From the NCBI GenBank assembly GCA_963702925.1, contig OY969771.1:2666001-2730000 (forward strand): a DNA stretch of 64,000 bases, read 5' to 3'. Every line of letters begins with the position of its first letter. Position 1 is the stretch's first letter. The notes under the pieces were generated by a model. It saw only the letters and a list, made by a program, of their open reading frames with translations, did no database searches and was not told where the DNA came from. Positions 34,794 through 44,131 of this stretch are shown here, in pieces. Both the position numbers and the translations under genes were made by a program. Origin of the DNA: CAIKMD01 sp963702925. Lineage in GTDB: Bacteria > Pseudomonadota > Alphaproteobacteria > ATCC43930 > CGMCC-115725.

Positions 34794-34811
34794 CATCTCA
34801 ATCTTCGTCGC

Positions 34812-36275
34812 TCAGCCCTTCGGGAAGGGCAGCACGTCCTTATATTTGGCGACCATCGCCTCGCGCTGGTCCTTGTCGATACGGTTCACCATCGGGAATT
34901 TGTCGCGCCAGCTCCAAGGCCGCGTCGCATAGATAATGGCGCGTCCGCTGACATGCGGTCCGGGTCCGCGCCGTTCGGGCGGCATGCGCGGATCCATCGG
35001 CGTGCTGCGGCAATTATCGACGAGGGTGATGTCGGTCGCCGGGTCCGATCGCGTGGTGATCGCCCACATCACTTCCTTCATGTCCGACGGGTCGATGTCG
35101 TCGTCGACGATGACGACGTAGCGGCCATGCGTGTTGGCGGCTGTGCCCAACACCGCCAAGCCCGCCTGGCGGTCATGCCCGGCATATTTCTGCTCGATCG
35201 CCACGACCACGAAGCCGCTCGAATGCTGGAACACGGCTTTGATGCCGGGAACGCCGGCGGCTTCGAGCTGGTCCCACAGCGCGCCGCCTTCGAAGCGCAC
35301 GGCATGATGCGGCGCGCCCGGCCATTGCGGCGACATGTTCAGGATGATCGGGTTGTCGCGGTAATAGATCGCCTTGACGCGGATGACCGGCTGAGGCTCG
35401 CCCGTGCCCAAAGTGCCGCCCGCGTAATAGCCGGTATATTCGCCGAAAGGTCCTTCGTCGCGCGATTCCTCGCCGGGCGGCGGGATCTCGCCTTCGATCG
35501 CGATTTCCGCATGAGCCGGAATCGGCAAGCCCGTGAGCGGGCCCTTGATAATGTCGAGCGGATGGCCGAGCACGCCGCCGACTTTGTCGAGCTCCGACAC
35601 GCCCCAGGGAAATTTCATATAGGACATCATGAAGACGAGAAAATCGCCGCCGAAAGTGGCGACCACCGGACAGGCCTTGCCTTGCTTCCAGTATTTCTCG
35701 CAGATCACGCGGCCATGCTGTCCGGGATTGTGCCACAGGCCGAGCAGATTCCGCTCATGCACCTGCATGCGATAAGTGGCCATGTTGATATAGCCGCTAT
35801 CCGGATCGCGGTTGAAGACGCTGCTGCCGGTGCCGATATAGCGGCCGCCGTCGCGGCGATGGCCTTTGATCGAGGGAAAGCGATAAAGGTCCACCTCGTT
35901 GTCGAGCATCCGGTTCTGCATCACCGGGCCGGTCGCAACTTCGCGCGGCGGCACCGACGGCGCTTCGCGCAGCCGGCGCGTGGTGTGCCGCAACATCTCG
36001 AGACGCGGCGTGTCCGGCGGCAGGTTGAGCGCGAGCGCCATACGCCGGCGCGACGCGGTCGGCAGGCTCAAGACGCGAAAGCCTTGCGGATAGCCTTTGA
36101 TCGCATCGAACAGCAGACCCGGCGGCTCGGGGATCAGCTCGGCAACCGTCTCGCTCAGCGCGCCGATTTCGAGATTCCAATCGGCGTCGCGGATGGTGCG
36201 GATTTCACCCAGCGCCTCGGCCTTGGCGAGAAAACCGCGAAGTCCGTCATAATCCGATTTGTCCGTTGGCGACAT
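34812..36275 (-). CDS. UbiD-family decarboxylase
   Basis: 487 aa from ATG 36275; GGAGAG is 8 bases upstream, while the frame also allows TTG at 36290. It belongs to the prenylated-FMN-dependent UbiD family. Seen are the N-terminal LRGFLAKAEALGEIRTI block, GTGSSVFNRDPDSGYINM, and IEGEIPPPGEESRDEGPFGEYTGYY (partly quoted; the Glu-Arg-Glu-type active site lies in this and the TPMDPRMPP region). Members reversibly decarboxylate aromatic or acrylic acids. A UbiX flavin prenyltransferase is not present in the window. A binding-protein gene lies 36 bases upstream in the same direction, suggesting uptake of the acid. Confidence 0.9.
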   Translation of the reverse strand: MSPTDKSDYDGLRGFLAKAEALGEIRTIRDADWNLEIGALSETVAELIPEPPGLLFDAIKGYPQGFRVLSLPTASRRRMALALNLPPDTPRLEMLRHTTRRLREAPSVPPREVATGPVMQNRMLDNEVDLYRFPSIKGHRRDGGRYIGTGSSVFNRDPDSGYINMATYRMQVHERNLLGLWHNPGQHGRVICEKYWKQGKACPVVATFGGDFLVFMMSYMKFPWGVSELDKVGGVLGHPLDIIKGPLTGLPIPAHAEIAIEGEIPPPGEESRDEGPFGEYTGYYAGGTLGTGEPQPVIRVKAIYYRDNPIILNMSPQWPGAPHHAVRFEGGALWDQLEAAGVPGIKAVFQHSSGFVVVAIEQKYAGHDRQAGLAVLGTAANTHGRYVVIVDDDIDPSDMKEVMWAITTRSDPATDITLVDNCRSTPMDPRMPPERRGPGPHVSGRAIIYATRPWSWRDKFPMVNRIDKDQREAMVAKYKDVLPFPKG

Positions 36276-36311
36276 GGAAGCGCTCTCCAAGCTTTTCCGC
36301 CGGTCGCGGGA

Positions 36312-37328
36312 TTATTTACCGAGCCGCGAAGCCGCTTCGTTGATGAGGCTGAGATCGGCGTAATCCTTGACCGGGATCGTGCGGTCGATGAAGCCCAATT
36401 CGTGCTCGAGATCGATATTCGCTTGCAACGCCGCGAGATTCGGCACCCCGTTGGGATCCCGGTAAAGATCCTTGGCATTGAAAAGATAGCCGTCGAGCTG
36501 CTCGCGCGGCTGCTTCAGATCGCGCGCGACCATGTCGACGAGCTCGGCGTGGTTCGCCGGATCGAGCGCCCAGCGGATGAAGCGCAGCGAATCCTCAAGG
36601 AAATCGACGAGAGCCGCGCGGTGCTCCTTGATATAGGCGGTGCGCGCCGTCCAGACGAGAAGCTGCGTCGGCCCTGCCGCCTCCTTCAAGGTGAACAGGG
36701 TCCTAGCCGCCTGTTGCAAGGCGGGATCGTCGAGCCAGGGTTGGTTGCTGGCGATGAGGTCGGCCTTATGCTCCAAGAGCATCGCTTTCATGTTCGGGAA
36801 TTGCGCCTCGACGAAGGTCACGTCCTTCTTGTCGTCGAGACCGTGCTTGCGCAGCATGGCGCGAATGCCGACATCGACCGCGGAGCCATAGGTCAGCGAG
36901 GCGATGACCTTGCCCTTCAAATCCTCGACCTTCTTGATCGGCCCGTCCTTCAGCACCATGAACTGATTGGTCGCGCGATCGCCGACCCCGTCCTGCTCGG
37001 TATCCATGATGATGCGGATATCGTCCATCCGCGCATTGAGGATCGCGAAAGCGAGCGAGGAATAGGCGAGCGTGCCGACATCCACGTCGCCGGTGGCGAG
37101 CGCAGTGATCATCGCCGCCGTGCTCTGCATATGCACCGGCTCGATCACATAGGATTGTCCGTAATGATGCAGGAGATCCTTCTTCTCGAGCGAAAGCGGA
37201 ACCGAGCTCGCATAGAAGGTGACCCAGCCGACATGGATGGCGAGCGGCTCGGCGCTGCGTGCGACGCCGCCGCCACAGGCAAAGAGCATGGCGATACCGG
37301 CCGCCGCGATGTTCTTGGTCACGCCCAT
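36312..37328 (-). CDS. ABC-type NitT/TauT-like substrate-binding protein (orphan)
   Basis: 338 aa from ATG 37328 (GAAAGGACG upstream; longer in-frame starts add an Arg-rich stretch and are rejected). Signal peptide MGVTKNIAAAGIAMLFACGG, cut near ARSA. The two-lobe periplasmic fold has ITALATGDVDVGTLAYSSLA and EDLKGKVIASLTYGSAVDVG. It is paralogous to 18162-19181, with the same HYGQSYV and LVDFLEDxxRxxRW patterns. No permease or ATPase gene is close. Placement 36 bases upstream of the UbiD gene suggests that they serve one substrate. Confidence 0.85.
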   Translation of the reverse strand: MGVTKNIAAAGIAMLFACGGGVARSAEPLAIHVGWVTFYASSVPLSLEKKDLLHHYGQSYVIEPVHMQSTAAMITALATGDVDVGTLAYSSLAFAILNARMDDIRIIMDTEQDGVGDRATNQFMVLKDGPIKKVEDLKGKVIASLTYGSAVDVGIRAMLRKHGLDDKKDVTFVEAQFPNMKAMLLEHKADLIASNQPWLDDPALQQAARTLFTLKEAAGPTQLLVWTARTAYIKEHRAALVDFLEDSLRFIRWALDPANHAELVDMVARDLKQPREQLDGYLFNAKDLYRDPNGVPNLAALQANIDLEHELGFIDRTIPVKDYADLSLINEAASRLGK

Positions 37329-37546
37329 GATCGTCTTACGTCCTTTCTCGTCAAAAGCTTGCCGCCGTCCCCTGGGGCTGGTCGCGCCATGAGTAGCCGG
37401 TCGCCGCCGCGCTGTCTCTAGCCGTTTCGCGGCACCCTCGCATCCGGCGTTTCCGCCGCCCGCGTTTTGGGATAGTCTCGCCGCCGCGTCACAAGGCAGC
37501 AAGCAACCAAGAATCGCAGCGCTGTCATTCGCTCCGTGGGGGGAAC

Positions 37547-38731
37547 ATGCTTCGAACCGGCTTCAAAACACTCCTTTTCAGCGGCTTCGTTGCGGCAGCG
37601 ATTCTGTCGCCGGCCGATGCCGCGATCAAGATCGGCCTGCTCACCGACTTCTCGGGCCCGCAAGGGGCGTTTGGGCCGCTTTATAAGGACGGCGTCGATT
37701 TCTTCCTGCGCAAGCATGACAACAAGATCGGCGGCCAGGATGTGCAGCTGATTGTCGAGGACGGCGCCGGCGATCCGTCCACGACCATCGCCAAGGCGAA
37801 GAAGCTGGTGGAATCCGACAAGATCGACGTGCTGTTTGGGCCGATTAATTCGGCGACCGGGGCGGCGCTCAAGCCTTATCTCGTCGAGCAGAAAATGCCG
37901 ACCCTGATCCAATCCACGGTCGACGCCGTGGTCGACGAGAAATACATGTTCCGCACCTCCTTTGCCGCCAATCCCGAGGCCTATCTCGAAGGCTATCTGC
38001 CGGGCAAGGCCGGCTACCGCAAAGCGGTGATCATCGCCTCCAATTACGTCTCGGGGCAGGATGCGGCGAAATATTTCGAAATGGGCTTCGTGGCCGCGGG
38101 CGGCACGGTGGTGCAGAAGCTGATGCCGCGGCTCGGCACGGCGGATTACGGTCCCTTCATCGCGCAGATTTCGTCCGATGCCGATGTCGCGATCGTGTTC
38201 CTCACCGGCTCGGACGCGATCCGCTTCATGCAGCAAAGCGCGGGCTATGACGTGACCCTGCCGCTTTACGGCTATACCTCGGCGGTCGACGAATCCCTGC
38301 TGCCGGCGGAAGGCAAGGCGGCGATCGGCTTCGTCGGCGCGGCGACCTATTTCTCGACCATCGACACGCCGGAAAATCATGCCTTCGTCGCCGATTGGAC
38401 GGCGATGTTTCCGCCGACCGAGCGGCCGTCCTGGCCGGGCTTGGGCGGCTATATCGCGGCGGCGGTGCTCGACCAAGCGGTGACCAAGCTGCAAGGCAAG
38501 CTCGGCGATACCGAAGCGCTGCTGCAAGCGATCAAGGAAGCGCAGATCACCACGCCGAGCGGGCCATTCCGGTTCGACGAGCACCACAATCCGGTCGAGC
38601 CGCGCTATATCGCGCAAATCCGTGAGGTGGAGGGCGCGGTCAAGCCGCTGGTCATCGGCAAGATTCCAGAATTCCTGCCCGTCGTGGCGCCGCCGACCTT
38701 GCCGGACAATCTGGTGCTGCCGAAAAACTAG
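37547..38731 (+). CDS. Branched-chain-amino-acid-type ABC substrate-binding protein (orphan)
   Basis: 394 aa with signal peptide (hydrophobic core to about residue 23, cut at ADA) and a Peripla_BP_6 fold: IKIGLLTDFSGPQGAFG start, GGQDVQLIVEDGAGDPSTT, DVLFGPINSATGAALKPYL. This class binds amino acids, aromatic acids or urea for Liv-type importers. No livFGHM genes are present nearby. It is divergent from the NitT/TauT-type binding protein and convergent with the oxygenase gene. GGGGGGAAC precedes the ATG. Confidence 0.88.
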   Translation: MLRTGFKTLLFSGFVAAAILSPADAAIKIGLLTDFSGPQGAFGPLYKDGVDFFLRKHDNKIGGQDVQLIVEDGAGDPSTTIAKAKKLVESDKIDVLFGPINSATGAALKPYLVEQKMPTLIQSTVDAVVDEKYMFRTSFAANPEAYLEGYLPGKAGYRKAVIIASNYVSGQDAAKYFEMGFVAAGGTVVQKLMPRLGTADYGPFIAQISSDADVAIVFLTGSDAIRFMQQSAGYDVTLPLYGYTSAVDESLLPAEGKAAIGFVGAATYFSTIDTPENHAFVADWTAMFPPTERPSWPGLGGYIAAAVLDQAVTKLQGKLGDTEALLQAIKEAQITTPSGPFRFDEHHNPVEPRYIAQIREVEGAVKPLVIGKIPEFLPVVAPPTLPDNLVLPKN

Positions 38732-38735
38732 AGCG

Positions 38736-39818
38736 CTACAGCGTCTTGAAGCGTTCCTCGACGGTCTTCTGCATGATGCCGGGCCGGCCGCTGCGGTTCG
38801 ATTGCTGGATCAGCGCTTGGACATAAGGTCCGGCTTCGACCGGCTCGTATTTCGGCGGGTTGCCCGGGCCTTGGCAGGTCGGTAGGCACTCGATCCGCGC
38901 ATTGAAATGCGGATTGAAGAACAACGGCAGCGAAATACGCGCGCGACCGCTGGTGTTGAAGTTCGAGGCGCGGTGCAGGCTCGAGCGATAAAGCCCGTTG
39001 GTCCAGCGCGAGAAGAGATCGGCGATGTTGACGACGAAGGCGCCGGCGAGCGGCGGCATGTCGATCCATTCGCCCGACGGATCGCGGACTTCGAGCCCGC
39101 CCAGCGCGTCCTGCGACAAAAGGCTGAAGCTGCCGTAATCAGTATGGGGCGAGATGCCCCATTGCGTGCGTCCGACCTTCGCGGGATCGAGCGAGGGATA
39201 ATAATTATAGGTCATCGAGCCCGACGGATAACGATGCGTCGGCTCGAAATAATCCTCTTGCAGATCGAGGCTCAAGGCAAAGGCGCGGCAGAGGCGCTGC
39301 ATCACGCGCAGGCGTTTGACGATATGCGCCTCGAGGAAATCGCGAAAGCCCGGCATGATTTTCGGATCGGGCCACAAGCCGCGGCCGATCGTGCGCGACG
39401 GATGATCCTCGGTTTCGCCCGGCAATAGCGGGCGCGGCAGGCTGTAGGTTTCCTTTTGATCGGTTTCCTGGTCGGGATTGGCGCTCGGATTCTTGCCGCC
39501 GACGGGCGTGTAATTGCATTTGGCTTTTTCCTCGCGCGGCAGCTCGAAAAAGATTCGGCCCCAATCATGCGCAAGATCGAGCTCGGATTCGGCGATGCCG
39601 TGACGGGTGAGATAGAAGAAGCCGGTATCGGTGCAGGCCGCGCGCAGCGCGTCGGCGACGCGGCGGCGTTCCTCCAATCCGCGCTCCTCGGTGTAGGCGG
39701 CGAAATCGATCACCGGCAGGGTCTTGGCCGAGCGCCGCGCCTGCCTCACCGATTCCACGCGCCGCCGATTGTCGAAATCGGCATAGAGCTTGACATCTTC
39801 GTCCTTGATCGTTTCCAT
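38736..39818 (-). CDS. 2-oxoglutarate/Fe(II)-dependent oxygenase, isopenicillin-N-synthase type
   Basis: 360 aa from ATG 39818 (AAGGAAC upstream). N-terminal DIOX_N domain (LPVIDFAAYTEERG; FFYLTRHGI) is followed by the 2OG-FeII core. Iron ligands are His225 and Asp227 (SPHTDYGS) and His282 (SLHRA). Arg294 and Ser296 (RISLPLF) bind 2-oxoglutarate. All are present, so it should be active. Relatives hydroxylate or desaturate small molecules, for instance flavonoid or ethylene-forming types; substrate unknown. It lies 14 bases after an MFS gene on the same strand, which suggests import followed by oxidation. Confidence 0.9.
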   Translation of the reverse strand: METIKDEDVKLYADFDNRRRVESVRQARRSAKTLPVIDFAAYTEERGLEERRRVADALRAACTDTGFFYLTRHGIAESELDLAHDWGRIFFELPREEKAKCNYTPVGGKNPSANPDQETDQKETYSLPRPLLPGETEDHPSRTIGRGLWPDPKIMPGFRDFLEAHIVKRLRVMQRLCRAFALSLDLQEDYFEPTHRYPSGSMTYNYYPSLDPAKVGRTQWGISPHTDYGSFSLLSQDALGGLEVRDPSGEWIDMPPLAGAFVVNIADLFSRWTNGLYRSSLHRASNFNTSGRARISLPLFFNPHFNARIECLPTCQGPGNPPKYEPVEAGPYVQALIQQSNRSGRPGIMQKTVEERFKTL

Positions 39819-39832
39819 CCTGGCGTTCCTTC

Positions 39833-41221
39833 TCAGGTTTCGGCGCGCGCCGCGACCAGTTGCGGTGCCAACCATTCGCGGTCGACCGGCGTCGCCGGAT
39901 CGACGGCCAGCCTTGTGCGGTCATAGGCTTTGCGCGCCATCCAGCTCAGCGCGAAGCCCAGCAGCATCACCGGCAAAGAGACGATGCCGAGCGAATAGCG
40001 CAAGCCCGCGCCGCCACCGAAGAAATGTTCGGTCGCATAGCCGAAGGCGATCGGGCCCCAGCCATAAGAGAACACCGCGCTGCACACCATCCACGCCGCG
40101 ATCGAGCGTGCGCGCAAATGCGCCGGAAACGCTTCCTGAATGACATTGGCGGCCTGCATGTAGCCGATGCCGTCGGCGAAGGTGAAGACGAAGGCGCAAG
40201 CCAGCGAGATCGCCGGGCTGTCGAACAGCCAGATACCCAGCGAACATGGAATCCAAGCGAGGAACATCAGCGACAAAGTGGGAAGCTTGCCGCCGCGCGT
40301 GCCGCGCCGCGCCATCCAATCGGCGATATAGCCGCCCGCGACCGCGCCGAGCACGCCGCCGATCGTCGTCGCCCAGCCGACTTCGGCGCCGGCCATCGCA
40401 GGCGCCATCTTGAATTCACGAATGAAATAGGTCGGCAGCCAGGCGAACCAGCCGATCGAATTGAAGCCGAGGCAGGTATAGGCGGCGATGAGCAGACAGA
40501 AGGCACCCCAATGCTCGCGGAAATGGCGCCCGAAGCTTATGCCGCCGGACGCCGCTTGCTGGCTTCTCGCTTGTCGCCGCGGCTCGCGGACCGTGCTCAT
40601 CAACAGCGCCAACGCAAGCGTAATCAACCCGACGATGATGAAGGCGGCATGCCAAAGCGAAGTCTCGCCGATCAACGGCAGCGCGACATTGTCGACGCCA
40701 CGGAACGACGCCAGCACCGCGCCGCCGATGATGTAGGAAAGCCCGATGCCGCCGAAGCCGCCAATGCCGTAAATGCCGACCGCGGTACCGCGCCGCGCTT
40801 TCGGGAAATAATCCGAGATCAGCGAGAACGCCGCCGGCGACAGCGCCGCCTCGCCAATGCCGAGTCCCATACGGGTGAAGAGGAGCTGGGTGAAGGTCGT
40901 GGTGAAGCCCGAGGCGATGGTGCTGAGGCTCCACAGCGCAATGCCGAAGATCAGCACGTTGCGGCGGCTGCGTCGATCGGCGCACCAGCCGAAGGGAATC
41001 GCCATCAGCCCGTTGAGGATCGAGAAAGAGAAGCCGTTGAGGATTCCCATCTCGGAATCGCTGATGCCGAGATCGCGGCGCACCGGCGCCACCAGCAGGG
41101 TGAGGATGTTGCGGTCGACGAAGAACATGAAATAGCAGAGCAACAGACAGAACAGCGCATAGGCCGCGATGCTCGCTGCCGGATATTGCTCGGAATCGAC
41201 CCCGCTTGCCCGATAGGCCAT
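39833..41221 (-). CDS. MFS transporter, Spinster/ACS-like
   Basis: 462 aa, twelve predicted membrane helices. VDRNILTLLVAPVRRDLGISDSEMGIL (only part given as landmark) near 36-60 and GWCADRRSRRNVL are the typical loop motif of the spinster-like/anion-cation subgroup. AAGGGAGAG lies upstream. The likely substrate is a small organic acid, and the partner in the operon is the 2OG oxygenase. Divergent from the GMC oxidoreductase gene with a gap of 192 bases that holds their promoters. Confidence 0.88.
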   Translation of the reverse strand: MAYRASGVDSEQYPAASIAAYALFCLLLCYFMFFVDRNILTLLVAPVRRDLGISDSEMGILNGFSFSILNGLMAIPFGWCADRRSRRNVLIFGIALWSLSTIASGFTTTFTQLLFTRMGLGIGEAALSPAAFSLISDYFPKARRGTAVGIYGIGGFGGIGLSYIIGGAVLASFRGVDNVALPLIGETSLWHAAFIIVGLITLALALLMSTVREPRRQARSQQAASGGISFGRHFREHWGAFCLLIAAYTCLGFNSIGWFAWLPTYFIREFKMAPAMAGAEVGWATTIGGVLGAVAGGYIADWMARRGTRGGKLPTLSLMFLAWIPCSLGIWLFDSPAISLACAFVFTFADGIGYMQAANVIQEAFPAHLRARSIAAWMVCSAVFSYGWGPIAFGYATEHFFGGGAGLRYSLGIVSLPVMLLGFALSWMARKAYDRTRLAVDPATPVDREWLAPQLVAARAET

Positions 41222-41413
41222 TCCACTCTCCCTTTCATGCCTCGGGCCTTTGCGACCCTGAAGCCGTTCTTGTCGTCTCGATTTGTTCTTATTATCGCAC
41301 CGAAATGGTATAGATCGCGACAGAAAAAGGCAAAAGGGCGGAACCGCTTTGTCCCGGGATCGGATCGCAATTTTCGCGTCGGGCCGCGTCCGCTTGAGCG
41401 GCGGGCATCAGGA

Positions 41414-43039
41414 ATGACCAGCTACGATACCATCATCGTCGGCGCCGGCTCGGCCGGTTGCGTCCTGGCGGCGCGGCTCGGCGAGGACACGGAGCGGCGC
41501 ATCCTCGTTCTCGAAGCCGGCGGCGAGGACAATCACTGGCTCATCCATTTGCCGCTCGGCGTCGGCAAAGTGTGGAACGATCCGCGCTGGAATTGGAACT
41601 ATGTCAGCGAGCCCGAGCCGCATCTCGACAACCGGCGCATCGATCATCCGCGCGGCAAGGTGGTGGGCGGCTCGTCCTCGATCAACATCATGGCTTATGT
41701 CCGCTGCCATCGGCTCGATTACGATCGCCTGCCGCAGATGGGTTTGAAAGGCTGGTCCTTTGCCGATGTTCTGCCCTATTTCAAACGCGCCGAAAGCTTC
41801 ATCGATGGCGGCGATCTCTATCGCGGCGATTCCGGTCCGCTGCAGACGCGCAAGAACCTGACCGAGGATGCGGTTTACGATGCCTTCACCGGCGCAGCAC
41901 CCGAGCTCGGCTACGCCGTCAATGACGATTACAACGGCGCCGAGCAGATCGGCTTCGGCCGGCTGCAGCACACGATCGGCAATGGGCGGCGATCGAGCGC
42001 CTCGGTCGCCTATCTGCGCCCGGCGATGAAGCGCGGCAACATCACGCTGCTCACGCGCGCCCATGCGACGCGGATCTTGTTCGACGGTCCGCGCGCGATC
42101 GGCATCGAATATCTGCAGGACGGCAAATTGTGCGAAGCGCGCGCCGAGGGCGAGGTGATCCTGTCCGGCGGCGCGTTCAACTCGCCGCAGCTTTTGCTGC
42201 AATCGGGCATCGGACCGGCCGAGGAGCTGCGCGCGCACAGCATCGAGCCGCGCGTCGATCTCCAAGGCGTCGGCAAGAATCTCTGGAACCATCCGGTCCT
42301 GGCGACGCAATGGCTGCGCACCAAGCACGGCACTTTCCATCGCGGCTTGCGGCTCGACCGGCTGCTGCCGAGCCTCGCCCAGGCCTATTTTTTCGGCACC
42401 GGCTTTGCGACGCGCGTGCCGGCCATGGGTACGGCTTTCACCAAAAGCGCGCCCGATCTCGACGCGCCCGATCTGCAATATTTTTGCGGCGGCGGCGGCT
42501 TCCGCGCGCGCGAGTGGTTTCCACTTCTCCGCCCGCCCATGCCGGATGTCTTCGGCTTGACCTATTGCCATTTGCGGCCGGAAAGCCGCGGCCAGCTTTT
42601 GTTGGGTTCCGCCGATCCGTCCGCGCCGCCGCGCATCTTCAACAATTTCCTGGCGACGGATTATGACCGCCGCGCCATGCGCGAAGGGCTGAAATTCGCC
42701 TTGCGCGCGGTCGAGGAAACCCGGGCCTTCGCGGGCTTGGCCCAGCGCCGCGTAATGCCGGGCCCCGAGGTCAAAAGCGATGCCGAGATCGACGCCTACA
42801 TTCGCGCCAATGCGGCGACGATCCATCACCCCGCCGGCACCTGCAAGATCGGCATCGACCGCATGGCTGTGGTCGATCCCGAATTCCGCGTCCGCGGCAC
42901 CGAGCGGCTCCGGGTGATCGACGCCTCGATCATGCCGGACCCGATCGGCGGCAATCTCAACGCGCCGGTGATCATGATCGCCGAAAAGGCCGCCGACATG
43001 ATCCGCGGCAAAGCGTGCCTCCAGCCGGCGGAGATTTAG
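41414..43039 (+). CDS. GMC-family FAD oxidoreductase (choline/alcohol dehydrogenase type)
   Basis: 541 aa, starting MTSYDTIIVGAGSAGCVLAARL at 41414 with GGAA just upstream; the open frame reaching back to 39860 is a shadow of the opposite MFS gene. FAD motif GAGSAG at 10-15, GMC signatures GGSSSINIMAYVR near 88 and GAFNSPQLLLQSGIGP near 253. The active site His is in HHPAGTCKIG near 475 and GGNLNAPVIMIAEKAAD closes the fold (Asn in place of the second His, common in this family). It oxidises an alcohol or polyol. Not linked to a cytochrome subunit here. Confidence 0.92.
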   Translation: MTSYDTIIVGAGSAGCVLAARLGEDTERRILVLEAGGEDNHWLIHLPLGVGKVWNDPRWNWNYVSEPEPHLDNRRIDHPRGKVVGGSSSINIMAYVRCHRLDYDRLPQMGLKGWSFADVLPYFKRAESFIDGGDLYRGDSGPLQTRKNLTEDAVYDAFTGAAPELGYAVNDDYNGAEQIGFGRLQHTIGNGRRSSASVAYLRPAMKRGNITLLTRAHATRILFDGPRAIGIEYLQDGKLCEARAEGEVILSGGAFNSPQLLLQSGIGPAEELRAHSIEPRVDLQGVGKNLWNHPVLATQWLRTKHGTFHRGLRLDRLLPSLAQAYFFGTGFATRVPAMGTAFTKSAPDLDAPDLQYFCGGGGFRAREWFPLLRPPMPDVFGLTYCHLRPESRGQLLLGSADPSAPPRIFNNFLATDYDRRAMREGLKFALRAVEETRAFAGLAQRRVMPGPEVKSDAEIDAYIRANAATIHHPAGTCKIGIDRMAVVDPEFRVRGTERLRVIDASIMPDPIGGNLNAPVIMIAEKAADMIRGKACLQPAEI

Positions 43040-43066
43040 CGCGCCGCCGGTCTCCGGATCCGCCTG

Positions 43067-43807
43067 CTAGATCCGATCTTCGTCGAAAGCCCGAACCCAC
43101 ATCGCGCAAGTTCCCGAGCGGACGATATCGGCCAAGGTGAACTCGATCACCGGCACGGGAAGCTTCTTCGACCGTATGAGCTGAAGCACGGTGCGCAGGC
43201 CGGATGCCTCGCCGAGGTCGCACTGGCTCACATCGCCGTTGATGACGACCGTGCAATCCTCGCCGACGCGCGTGAGAAAAGTCTTGATCTCGGCGGTCGT
43301 GGCGTTCTGGGCTTCGTCGAGGAGCACGAAGGCGTCTTTCCACGACCGGCCGCGCATCACCTCGAACGGAACCATCTCGATGCCGTCATTCTTGAGCGCG
43401 ATCTCATAGGCTGCCGTGCCGATCCGTTCCTTGATGGCCTCGGTGATCGGGCTGGCCCAGGGCGCGAATTTGTCGCGCAGGGAGCCGGGGAAAAAACCGA
43501 GCGAGCGTCCGCACGGCACGTTGGGGCGGGTGATGATGATCTTCGAGATTTGCTTGTGGCGATAGAGGTCCGCGGCATGGGTCGCGGCGATCCAGGTTTT
43601 GCCGGTTCCGGCGGGGCCGAGAACGACGATTTGGGGGCTGGTGCGCAGGGCGTCGAGGTAATCGGCCTGGGTCGAGGTCAGCGGCTTGATCGGCGCAAGG
43701 TTGCGCTCGTGGTCGAATTTGGAGCCTTGGAACTTGATGATTTCGGCGGTCTCGACTTGACGGGGATTGCGGCGCTTATTCCGGTTCAAGTGCTTACCCA
43801 AGGGCAC
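43067..43807 (-). CDS. PhoH-like ATPase
   Basis: 246 aa. Walker A GPAGTGKT at 64-71, PhoH signature IIITRPNVPCGRSLGFFPGSL near 90-110 and Walker B VLLDEAQN near 160. The length corresponds to the short PhoH form without the KH or PIN domain. The start is GTG at 43807 by the frame, but TTG at 43801 has better spacing (8) to GAGGAG. PhoH proteins are cytosolic nucleotide-binding proteins linked to phosphate stress and RNA metabolism. Single gene; upstream gap of 324 bases. Confidence 0.92.
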   Translation of the reverse strand: MPLGKHLNRNKRRNPRQVETAEIIKFQGSKFDHERNLAPIKPLTSTQADYLDALRTSPQIVVLGPAGTGKTWIAATHAADLYRHKQISKIIITRPNVPCGRSLGFFPGSLRDKFAPWASPITEAIKERIGTAAYEIALKNDGIEMVPFEVMRGRSWKDAFVLLDEAQNATTAEIKTFLTRVGEDCTVVINGDVSQCDLGEASGLRTVLQLIRSKKLPVPVIEFTLADIVRSGTCAMWVRAFDEDRI

Positions 43808-44131
43808 AACTCCTCTGGATGATGTTAAGCCGATCAGTCACGCATCGACGCCGCCGGGAGAAAGCCGGCGGCGCAGCAAATTCGACAGCGGGGATAGAGG
43901 GCGAGGGATAGGGACGGAAGCGATGCGGGCGAAGGGACGGATGGGGCGATCGAGAACGCACCATCTACTCATCAACGCGACAACGACAAGTCACCATGCC
44001 ATGAATCTAACCACATCTCGTGACAGTTTTGTGGAAAATGTCAACTCGGCGCGAAGCGGCACCGAACGAGCAATCGCCGCGGGGGCCGGCTTGCCGCCGC
44101 GCCGCGATCGGGCACGCTTCTGCCGGCGGTT
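43808..44131. other. Intergenic gap with nothing clear
   Basis: 324 bases between phoH-like and the aromatic-acid-type MFS gene. The stretch 43960-44045 is less GC-rich and may hold the phoH-like promoter on the minus strand. Short open frames across it lack Shine-Dalgarno or family features. Confidence 0.45.

Noticed and set aside
34953..37421. 822-codon plus-strand open frame across UbiD and binding protein genes
   Set aside because: Shadow of two clear minus-strand genes in high-GC DNA; no domain similarity.
39860..41413. Very long plus-strand extension in front of the GMC gene
   Set aside because: It is the shadow of the MFS gene on the other strand; composition is Arg/His/Gln-rich and the FAD fold starts at 41414.
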